A DNA stretch of 8,799 bases from 66-474 sp036568625 (GTDB taxonomy: Bacteria > Pseudomonadota > Gammaproteobacteria > Xanthomonadales > Rhodanobacteraceae): positions 1 through 8,799 of the forward strand of contig DATCSF010000213.1 of NCBI GenBank assembly GCA_036568625.1. Reading direction: 5' to 3'. This document shows positions 1 through 5,745 of this stretch, in pieces (position 1 is the stretch's first letter; every line of letters starts with the position of its first letter). Below the pieces are notes generated by a model that did not search any database, was not told the DNA's origin, and worked only from the letters and a program-made list of their open reading frames with translations. Made by a program: the position numbers and the translations under genes.

Positions 1-9
1 GCGAGAAGG

Positions 10-85
<76 letters not shown>

Positions 86-95
86 GTACCGGCAC

Positions 96-132
96 GATCG
101 CGTGAATGCCCGCATTGCGCGGATTCGCGATC
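96..132 (-). other. Possible hairpin in the tRNA-Phe 5' leader
   Basis: Positions 96-102 pair perfectly with 126-132 (7 bp). After a two-base bulge at 103-104, positions 105-107 pair with 123-125, leaving a 15-nt loop. If the promoter at 144-172 is used, this structure lies in the 5' leader trimmed by RNase P, ending about ten bases before the mature tRNA. No function is known for it; the call rests on visible inverted complementarity only. Confidence 0.4.
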
Positions 133-143
133 ACGAACCGCGT

Positions 144-172
144 ATTAGACCGGCCACCGCGCAAACCGTCAA
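144..172 (-). promoter_or_regulatory. Sigma70-type promoter for tRNA-Phe
   Basis: On the minus strand a -35 box TTGACG (172-167) is followed after exactly 17 bp by a -10 box TCTAAT (149-144). Each box has five of six consensus bases. Transcription would begin near 137, giving a leader of about 50 nt before the tRNA at 85. The GC-rich stretch ACGCGG just after the -10 box resembles the discriminator of stringently controlled stable-RNA promoters. The site begins ten bases beyond the stop codon of the alkyltransferase-like gene, which fits an independent tRNA unit. The assignment is by inspection, with no start-site data. Confidence 0.68.
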
Positions 173-182
173 GCATTCGGGC

Positions 183-518
183 TCAACCGAGGCTCCACAG
201 GGCCCGATCGAGATCATGATCGAGCCCGAACGCCTGCATCGGCACGCGGCCGTCGCGCACGTCGACACCCTCGGCGCGCAGGCGCCTGGTTTGCTCGCGG
301 AACCCGCGGCTGCCGCGCGGCAGGGCAATTGTGCCGTTGGAGTGCAGCACCCGGAACCACGGCAGTTCCATTCCATCCGGAGTGTCGCGCAAGGCCGCGC
401 CGACCAGCCGCGCGCGGCCCGGCAATCCTGCGCGTGCGGCGATCTGCCCATAACTGGCGACGCGCCCCGCGGGAATCGCGGCGATCGCCGCGTAAATGCG
501 CCGATAGCGCTCGTCCAT
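183..518 (-). CDS. Alkyltransferase-like (ATL) DNA-lesion-binding protein
   Basis: This 111-residue protein is the DNA-binding domain of the O6-alkylguanine-DNA alkyltransferase (MGMT/Ogt) family without the methyl-accepting cysteine. Family members bind O6-alkylguanine, flip it out, and channel the lesion to nucleotide-excision repair instead of repairing it directly. The winged-helix segment (residues 18-43) contains SYGQIA with the likely base-flipping Tyr23, and ARLVG with the likely Arg finger at Arg37. The normal PCHRV active site reads PWFRV (53-57), with Trp replacing Cys as in E. coli and S. pombe ATLs. The ATG at 518 is chosen because GAGGG lies at 528-524, five bases upstream; the frame also has Met at 548 and 572, with poorer ribosome sites. 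It is a stand-alone short form without the N-terminal MGMT domain. It follows the small membrane gene after 90 bp, and no promoter was recognised there. The cytosolic repair role is family knowledge. Confidence 0.92.
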   Translation of the reverse strand: MDERYRRIYAAIAAIPAGRVASYGQIAARAGLPGRARLVGAALRDTPDGMELPWFRVLHSNGTIALPRGSRGFREQTRRLRAEGVDVRDGRVPMQAFGLDHDLDRALWSLG

Positions 519-608
519 CGCTGCCCTCGATTGCAAAAACGCGAGCATGATCGCACGCACGACAAGCGCCACTTTGCGCAGCCGCCGCGCTGAGGTGTGG
601 CCGGACGG

Positions 609-875
609 TTACTGCACGCGGATGCGCCGCGCCACCACCATGCCGTAGATGCTGATCACGAACCAGACCGCCTCCAGCAGGAATGCGGACAGATTGAACG
701 TTCCGAACAGCAGCGACAGCGCGACGCCGAGCGCGCCGACCGCGTTCATCAGCTGGTAGGTCAGGCCATTGCCGTGCAGCTTCTGCGCCTGCAGCAGGAA
801 ATAGGCGAGCAGCGTCACGACCATGCCGACGAGGCCCACGATCACCGTCCAGTCGAGGGTGATGTTGATGCTCAT
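609..875 (-). CDS. CBU_0592-type small inner-membrane protein
   Basis: This 88-residue protein has three predicted membrane helices at about residues 9-29, 40-60 and 62-82, and a short basic C-terminus (ARRIRVQ). The conserved pattern GNGLTYQLMNAVGALG (35-50), followed by an S-L segment, N61 and E68..W71, matches my memory of the CBU_0592-like family of small bacterial membrane proteins. The function of that family is unknown, so none is assigned. Its ATG overlaps the rlmB stop as ATGA (875-872), and GGGGGGA (888-882) lies six bases upstream inside the rlmB coding sequence. That arrangement points to translational coupling. The stop is TAA. No signal peptide distinct from the first helix is seen, and no enzymatic motif is visible. 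Confidence 0.9.
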   Translation of the reverse strand: MSINITLDWTVIVGLVGMVVTLLAYFLLQAQKLHGNGLTYQLMNAVGALGVALSLLFGTFNLSAFLLEAVWFVISIYGMVVARRIRVQ

Positions 876-1627
876 GCTTTGTCCCCCCGCTGCCGCACCG
901 CTTCGAACAACGCGACGCCGGTCGCCACCGAGACATTCAGGCTTTCGACACCACGTTCTGAATCAGCACCGGGCATGGGAATATGCGCCAGGTGATCGCA
1001 GGCCTCGCGCGTCAACCGGCGCATGCCCTCGCCTTCCCCGCCCATCACCAGCGCCACCTTGCCTTTTAGATCGACATCGTAAAGCGACACTTCCGCGTCG
1101 CCTGCAAGCCCGGTCAACCAGACGCCGGCATCCTTCATTTCGCGCAGGGCACGCGCGAGATTGGTCACCTCGATCAGCGGCACGCGGTCCACCGCACCCG
1201 CCGAAGCGCGTCGCACCACCGGCGTGACCCCGACCGCGCGGTCTTTCGGCACGATGACGGCCGTGGCGCCCGCCGCCGCCGCGCTGCGCAGGCAGGCACC
1301 GAGGTTGTGCGGATCGGTCACGCCGTCCAGCACCAGGAACAACGCGTTGTCGGATTCCAGCAGGTCCGCGAGATCGTGCTCGGATTTCGCCGCGGGCACT
1401 TCGTAGCTGGCGGCAATGCCTTGGTGCCGAGCATGACCGGAAACCTTGTCCAGCATCGCGCGCGGACGCGCGTGCACGCGCACGCCCAATCGTTTCGCTT
1501 CGTTCACCAGTTCCGTGACGCGCGGATTGTGCGTGCCCTGCTCAACCAGCAATTCGCGCACGCGCGACGGATCGTTGGCCAGGGCGCCCTCGACCGGATT
1601 GATGCCGACGATCCACGTTTCGCTCAT
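872..1627 (-). CDS. rlmB: 23S rRNA (guanosine-2251-2'-O)-methyltransferase RlmB
   Basis: This 251-residue SpoU-class (SPOUT) enzyme transfers a methyl group from S-adenosylmethionine to the 2'-OH of G2251 in the peptidyl-transferase P loop of 23S rRNA. Residues 1-75 form the small RNA-binding substrate domain (GINPVEGAL near the start). The catalytic domain carries motif 1 LDGVTDPHNLGACLRSA (100-116, with Asn108 and Arg114), motif 2 ALVMGGEGEGMRRL (192-205, with Glu198), and motif 3 IPMPG...SLNVSVATG (216-237). Length is close to the E. coli enzyme. Motif 3 is unusual: about five extra residues (ADSER, 221-225) sit between PG and VESLNVS. The ATG at 1627 has only a weak GGGCGG ribosome site (1640-1635). 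It lies downstream of rnr as in E. coli, but a palindromic repeat separates the two. Its end overlaps the next gene by 4 bp. Confidence 0.97.
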   Translation of the reverse strand: MSETWIVGINPVEGALANDPSRVRELLVEQGTHNPRVTELVNEAKRLGVRVHARPRAMLDKVSGHARHQGIAASYEVPAAKSEHDLADLLESDNALFLVLDGVTDPHNLGACLRSAAAAGATAVIVPKDRAVGVTPVVRRASAGAVDRVPLIEVTNLARALREMKDAGVWLTGLAGDAEVSLYDVDLKGKVALVMGGEGEGMRRLTREACDHLAHIPMPGADSERGVESLNVSVATGVALFEAVRQRGDKA

Positions 1628-1669
1628 GGTGATGCCGCCCGCTTGCCCACCGTCTCAACTGACATTTTC

Positions 1670-1783
1670 GTCGTCATTCCGGGGCTGCCCGCGTTTCTTG
1701 CGGGCAGAACCCGTAACCCAGTGCCTTTGTCCGGACAGTCGCTGGGTTCCGGATCGCCGCCGCGCGGCGTCCGGAATGACGAC
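1670..1783. repeat. Composite palindromic intergenic element between rnr and rlmB
   Basis: The 114-bp element is bounded by perfect 13-bp inverted arms: GTCGTCATTCCGG (1670-1682) and its complement (1771-1783). Inside are a hairpin of 8 bp (1685-1692 with 1700-1707, loop GTTTCTT), a 7-bp pairing AACCCAG/CTGGGTT (1715-1721 with 1742-1748) enclosing the palindrome TGTCCGGACA (1728-1737), and a hairpin CGCCG/CGGCG (1755-1759 with 1765-1769). An alternative fold pairs TTCCGG (1747-1752) with CCGGAA (1771-1776). The arms and the CCCAG/CTGG centre recur near 8679-8771, so this belongs to a dispersed family. On the rnr transcript it starts 9 nt after the stop codon and ends 42 nt before rlmB. No T-run follows it in the direction of transcription, so it is not a classical terminator. 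Confidence 0.88.
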
Positions 1784-1792
1784 AACACATAC

Positions 1793-4156
1793 TCATCGGC
1801 GCCGACGCTGCTTTTCGCCCGACAGCCGTGTCCCGTCGTCGCGCCCGGAAACCATCCTGAAATCGATCTTGCGATCTTCCATGCTCGCGCGCAGCACCTG
1901 CACGCGTACCGCGTCGCCCAGGCGAAAGACCTGTCCGGTGCGTTCGCCGCGCAGCTCATGACGGCGCGCGTCGAACTGGTAGTAATCGTTGCGCAACTGG
2001 GTGATGTGAACCAACCCCGACACTTTCGATTCGGTCAATTCAACGAACAGACCGAACGAGGTGACGCCGGTGACGATGCCGTCGAACTCGGCGCCGACGT
2101 GCTGCTCCATCCACGCGCATTTGTAGCGCTCGTCCACGTCGCGCTCGGCTTCCTCCGCGCGCCGCTCGGTACGCGAGCAGTGCGCGGCCATGGTTGCCAT
2201 CTTGCTTTCGGTGTAGAGGTACGCGGCCGGCTTGCCGCCCGCCAACGCATAACGGATCGCCCGGTGCACCAGCAAATCGGGATAGCGCCGGATCGGGGAT
2301 GTGAAATGCGCGTAGGCACCCAGCGCCAGCCCGAAATGCCCGTGGTTGGCGGGCTGGTAACTGGCAAGGCTCTGCGCGCGCAGCAGCACGCTGCGAAACA
2401 ATTCCGCATCGGCGCGATCCGCGACGCGCTTCAGCAGCGCCGCAAAGTCGCGCGGCTGCACCTCCGCCAGCGGCGGCAGCTTCAATTTGTATTCGCGCAG
2501 GAAAGCCAGCAAGTCTTCGTACTTGTCGGCGGGCGGCGGCGCGTGCACGCGGAACAACGCGGGGATTTTTTTCTTCGCGAGGAACTTCGCCGCCTGCACG
2601 TTGGCCGCGATCATGCATTCCTCGATCAGCTTGTGCGCGTCGTTGCGTTCGTGCGCGCCAAGCGAAACCACGTCGCCCTCGCCATCGAGCCGGTAATCGA
2701 CCTCGCTGGTCTCGAATTCGATGGTGCCGCGCCGCTTGCGCGCCGCGTCGAACGCCTTGTACAGCGCGTGCAACTGGTCGATGTGCGGCAGCAGCTTGCC
2801 CAGCGCGCGTCGCGCCTGCGCATCGCGGATCCCGATGGCCTGCCACACCTCATCGTAAGTCAGGCGCGCGTGCGACCGCATCACCGCCTGGTAAAACTTC
2901 GCGCGCGTCACTTCACCGTCGGCGCCCACGCGCATCTCGCAGGCCATGCACAAACGGTCGACATCGGGATTGAGCGAGCAGATCCCGTTGGAAAGTGTCT
3001 CGGGCAACATCGGCACCACGAAGCCCGGGAAATACGTCGACGTGCCGCGCTTGAAAGCCTCGCCATCCAGCGCAGTCTCCGCTTGCACGTAGTGCGACAC
3101 GTCGGCGATCGCGACGACCAGCCGGAAGCCGTCGCCACGCACGGGCTCGGCGTACACCGCGTCGTCGAAGTCGCGCGAGTCGGCGCCGTCGATGGTAACC
3201 AGCGGCAGTTTGCGCAGGTCCACGCGACCCTGGCATTCGGTTTGCGTCACGCTCGGCTCGACGTCTTCCGCTTCCCGCGTGACCTCGACGGGCCATTCGT
3301 GCGGCAGGCCGTGGCTCTCGATTGCCATCTCGACGATCAGCGACGGTTGCAGCCGCTCTCCCAACACGCTGACGATCCGCCCGATCGGTCCGCGCTGCAG
3401 GGTCGGCGGCTCGGTGATTTCCGCGACCACGATCTGGCCCGCGCGCGCGCCGCCGCGCGCATCGGGTGGAATCAACACGTCCTGGTGCAGGCGACGGTCA
3501 TCGGGATCGACCACCAGCACGCCGTGCTCCTCGACCACGCGGCCCACCAGCCGCGGCGCGCGGCGCTCCAGCACCTCGCGGATCGCGCCCTGTTGGCGCC
3601 CGCGCCGGTCCACGCCCACCACCGATGCCAGCACGCGGTCGCCGTGCAGCACCTGCCGCATCTGCGCCGGCGACAAGTACAAATCGTCGCCGCCTTCATC
3701 CGGGCGCAGGAATCCGTAGCCTTCCGCGTTGGCCAGCACCGTGCCCGCGATCAGGCCGATCCGTTCGGCGGGCGCGAGACCGCCGCGACGGCTTTCCAGC
3801 AACTGGCCGTCGCGCAGCATCGCGCGCAGGCGTTTGTCCAGCGCCTCCCGACGCACCGCGTCGTGGATGCCCAGCGCTTCGGCAATGGCGTCCGCGCGCA
3901 GCAGGCTGCCGCGTTCGGCCAGCAATGCGAGAATCGCCTCGCGGCTCGGGATGGGATGTTCGTAGCGCCGCGCCTCGCGCTCGGCATGCGGATCGAGGAA
4001 GCCGCCACGCGCCGGTTTTTTTTCACGCGTCCGCGCGGGCGAAGGGTCTGCGGCCGCCTTGCCGCGCGCAGGCATCGCGTGTTTGGGGTTGTTGCCGCTT
4101 TTTTGCGCGCGCGGCTTGCGCGAGGGGCGAGATGGCGGGCGATTGCGTCGGGGCAT
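1793..4156 (-). CDS. rnr: Ribonuclease R (3'-5' exoribonuclease, RNB family)
   Basis: This 787-residue processive hydrolytic 3'-5' exoribonuclease degrades structured RNA, rRNA fragments, repeat-containing mRNA and trans-translation substrates. After a basic low-complexity stretch (residues 1-55) come the conserved PIPSREAIL entry helix region (68-76), a helix-turn-helix-like segment (about 75-125), two cold-shock domains (about 135-300), and the RNB catalytic domain (about 310-640). The active-site signature TIDGADSRDFDD (321-332) supplies Asp323, Asp329, Asp331 and Asp332. Other RNB hallmarks are RNDAHKLIEECMI (504-516) and HFTSPIRRYPDL (617-628). The S1 domain spans about 688-766, including FDGIVTGVTSFGLFVEL. 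Only about 20 residues follow S1, ending in RRRR, whereas E. coli RNase R has a long Lys-rich tail there. The ATG at 4156 lacks a clear ribosome site; Met28 is an alternative without a better one. Stop is TGA. rlmB follows on the same strand. Confidence 0.97.
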   Translation of the reverse strand: MPRRNRPPSRPSRKPRAQKSGNNPKHAMPARGKAAADPSPARTREKKPARGGFLDPHAEREARRYEHPIPSREAILALLAERGSLLRADAIAEALGIHDAVRREALDKRLRAMLRDGQLLESRRGGLAPAERIGLIAGTVLANAEGYGFLRPDEGGDDLYLSPAQMRQVLHGDRVLASVVGVDRRGRQQGAIREVLERRAPRLVGRVVEEHGVLVVDPDDRRLHQDVLIPPDARGGARAGQIVVAEITEPPTLQRGPIGRIVSVLGERLQPSLIVEMAIESHGLPHEWPVEVTREAEDVEPSVTQTECQGRVDLRKLPLVTIDGADSRDFDDAVYAEPVRGDGFRLVVAIADVSHYVQAETALDGEAFKRGTSTYFPGFVVPMLPETLSNGICSLNPDVDRLCMACEMRVGADGEVTRAKFYQAVMRSHARLTYDEVWQAIGIRDAQARRALGKLLPHIDQLHALYKAFDAARKRRGTIEFETSEVDYRLDGEGDVVSLGAHERNDAHKLIEECMIAANVQAAKFLAKKKIPALFRVHAPPPADKYEDLLAFLREYKLKLPPLAEVQPRDFAALLKRVADRADAELFRSVLLRAQSLASYQPANHGHFGLALGAYAHFTSPIRRYPDLLVHRAIRYALAGGKPAAYLYTESKMATMAAHCSRTERRAEEAERDVDERYKCAWMEQHVGAEFDGIVTGVTSFGLFVELTESKVSGLVHITQLRNDYYQFDARRHELRGERTGQVFRLGDAVRVQVLRASMEDRKIDFRMVSGRDDGTRLSGEKQRRRR

Positions 4157-4226
4157 TGCGCCAGCGTCGCGGAGCGGCGCCGCGAAAGCAAGTCCGGCAG
4201 CGTTCGTGGCCTCAAACGCGGGCGTG
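4157..4226 (-). other. Gap between cytochrome gene and rnr, with short inverted repeat
   Basis: These 70 bp separate the TAA stop of the cytochrome gene from the rnr start. The only structure noted is TCGCGG (4167-4172) pairing with CCGCGA (4180-4185), a 6-bp stem with a 7-nt loop. It lies about ten bases before the rnr start codon on the transcript. There is no T-run, so it is not a convincing terminator, and I see no clear -35/-10 pair. It could shape ribosome access to rnr, but that is inference. Confidence 0.4.
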
Positions 4227-5663
4227 TTACAGCGCCGACAGAAACGCCACCAGATCGCTCTTCTGCTGCTCGCTCATCCCGATGTGGAAGCGCGTATCGT
4301 AGAAATCGACCACGTCGCGCAGGGTCGCGGCCGAACCGTTGTGGAAGTACGGCGCACGTGCCGCCAGCCCGCGCAGGTTCGGCCCCTTGAACTTGCCGAT
4401 GTCGGCCCACTTGCCGGTCAGCATCGCGAGGCCTGGGTCGGTGGTCCGGACGACCTGGCCCGTCTTGATGTTGGTCAGCGTGTACAGCGGCATGTCGGGC
4501 GTGCGCCGGTCCGCATGGGCAATGCCGATGTCGAGCGGCGCGGCCACCGAATGATTGCCGATGTTGGGCGAGTCGTGGCAGGTGCCGCAGGTGCCGCGGA
4601 TCACCGGTCTGCCGGTCGCGTCGTTGAGGCCCGCCACGCCGGTGATGTTGATCGGCAGCGAATCGAACAGCTCCTGGCCGCGCGCGATCGCGGCGCGCGC
4701 CATCGACCGTGGGTCGAAGCGGCGCGCCCGATCCGGTTCACGCCAATGGTCGAACAGCCGCATCACCTTCGGATCGAACGGATCGAGGCTCGGGTCGTTG
4801 CCGAGCGCGTCGTTGATGCCCACCCAGAATTTCTGCTGCGCCAGAATTTCGGCCCCGCCCGTGCCATTGTCCTCGTTGAGGCGGCCGGCCTGATTGTCGT
4901 AATACTGCGCGGTGACGAGGTGCAACTCGAAACCGACGATCGCGCCCAGCGTCGACTGGCTCGGCGCCAGCGCGGCCTGCTCGTGGCCGAGCACGGCGTG
5001 CAAGGCCTGCGAAGCAAGGCTGAGGCGAAGGTCGCCGACGTTGATGCCGGCGTCCATCGGCGGCCTGAACGGCAGGTAGGTTTCGCGGCCGTCCCACATC
5101 ACCGCGGTATCCCAGATCAGGTTGGTCGCCGGCAACGGACGCCGGAACAACGAGAGCGCCTGCGCGCTGGCATAGCCGTATGGATCGTCGACGGCGGTCA
5201 GCTTGAACTCCGCATTCGCCGGAATCGGCAGACTCACCCGGATCACGCCGTGGTCCAGCAGCATCGAGTAGGCGGCCGCGCGCGCGGCGAGCGTGGACAC
5301 ATCCGCCAGCGGCGAGTTGGCGCCATCGACCGGACGAAAGATCGGATCGGTGCCGCGGGTCGCCACGAACCGGCGTTGGACCTCTGCGGCGGAAATCGTC
5401 CAGCCTTCGGCCTGGCGGTGGCAGGAATCGCACGAGCGCCCGTTGCTGCCGAGGCTCTGGAAGAATGGATTGCTCTTGTCGATGCGACCCATGGGCGTGC
5501 TGGTCTGCAGCCAGCCGGAAGCATCGCGCGTGACCAGTGCATCGCCCGACGACGGCATCGCGGCCTGCTGCGCAGCACCGCCGCCGGCTACGGCAAGCAG
5601 CAGGATCGTCGCGGCGGCGAGACGAAAACGGCCGCCCGGTTGCGGCAAGTATCGATGGAACAT
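4227..5663 (-). CDS. Exported di-heme cytochrome c peroxidase-like protein (long form)
   Basis: This 478-residue protein is predicted to be exported. It opens with a basic N-region and a hydrophobic core (residues 15-30) ending near GGGAAQQ, which looks like a Sec signal peptide. Two c-type heme sites are visible: CDSCH (78-82) and CGTCH (359-363). The C-terminal segment FKGPNLRGLAARAPYFHNGS (425-444), followed by TLRDVVDFYD, is characteristic of bacterial di-heme cytochrome c peroxidase and MauG-type proteins. MWDGRE (189-194) also fits the family. Such enzymes act in the periplasm, reducing peroxide or oxidising another substrate; the substrate here is unknown. The heme sites are 281 residues apart, against roughly 150-170 in classical peroxidases, so the middle region is greatly enlarged. 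The ATG at 5663 is preferred to the longer open frame (to 6014) because GGGAGGA (5677-5671) precedes it by seven bases and the signal peptide starts here. The kinase gene ends 82 bp upstream on the same strand. Confidence 0.92.
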   Translation of the reverse strand: MFHRYLPQPGGRFRLAAATILLLAVAGGGAAQQAAMPSSGDALVTRDASGWLQTSTPMGRIDKSNPFFQSLGSNGRSCDSCHRQAEGWTISAAEVQRRFVATRGTDPIFRPVDGANSPLADVSTLAARAAAYSMLLDHGVIRVSLPIPANAEFKLTAVDDPYGYASAQALSLFRRPLPATNLIWDTAVMWDGRETYLPFRPPMDAGINVGDLRLSLASQALHAVLGHEQAALAPSQSTLGAIVGFELHLVTAQYYDNQAGRLNEDNGTGGAEILAQQKFWVGINDALGNDPSLDPFDPKVMRLFDHWREPDRARRFDPRSMARAAIARGQELFDSLPINITGVAGLNDATGRPVIRGTCGTCHDSPNIGNHSVAAPLDIGIAHADRRTPDMPLYTLTNIKTGQVVRTTDPGLAMLTGKWADIGKFKGPNLRGLAARAPYFHNGSAATLRDVVDFYDTRFHIGMSEQQKSDLVAFLSAL

Positions 5664-5745
5664 CGCGCTGTCCTCCCGATGCGGATGGGCGTCAGGGAGA
5701 ACACCGTCCCGGAAGAAAATGCGACAAGCGCGGGCCGGGCCCGGC
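5664..5745 (-). other. Kinase-cytochrome intergenic gap with a GC palindrome
   Basis: This 82-bp spacer contains the perfect 12-bp palindrome GCCGGGCCCGGC (5734-5745), touching the kinase stop codon. It also holds the strong ribosome site of the cytochrome gene (5677-5671). The palindrome is not followed directly by T residues; an ATTTTCTT stretch lies ten or more bases further on. I found no consensus sigma70 promoter, so the two genes may be co-transcribed or the cytochrome may use an unrecognised promoter. Confidence 0.45.

Noticed and set aside
183..518. A true O6-methylguanine-DNA methyltransferase
   Set aside because: The methyl-accepting Cys is Trp in PWFRV, and the N-terminal MGMT domain is absent.
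131..565. Alternative overlapping frames around the ATL gene
   Set aside because: They lack any family signature and overlap the clearly recognisable ATL protein in a different frame.
1670..1783. Transcription terminator between rnr and rlmB
   Set aside because: The structure is strong, but on the minus strand it is followed by CGAAAATG, not T residues. A termination role cannot be supported from sequence, so it is listed as a repeat.
1307..4390. A 1027-codon open frame on the plus strand opposite rnr, and a 594-codon frame at 4059-5843 opposite the cytochrome gene
   Set aside because: Long antisense open frames are expected opposite GC-rich genes. The translations are rich in Arg, His and Gln with no recognisable domain, while the minus-strand frames encode clear full-length protein families.
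5734..5745. Rho-independent terminator after the kinase gene
   Set aside because: The palindrome GCCGGGCCCGGC leaves only about 4 bp of stem once a loop is allowed, and no T-run follows directly.
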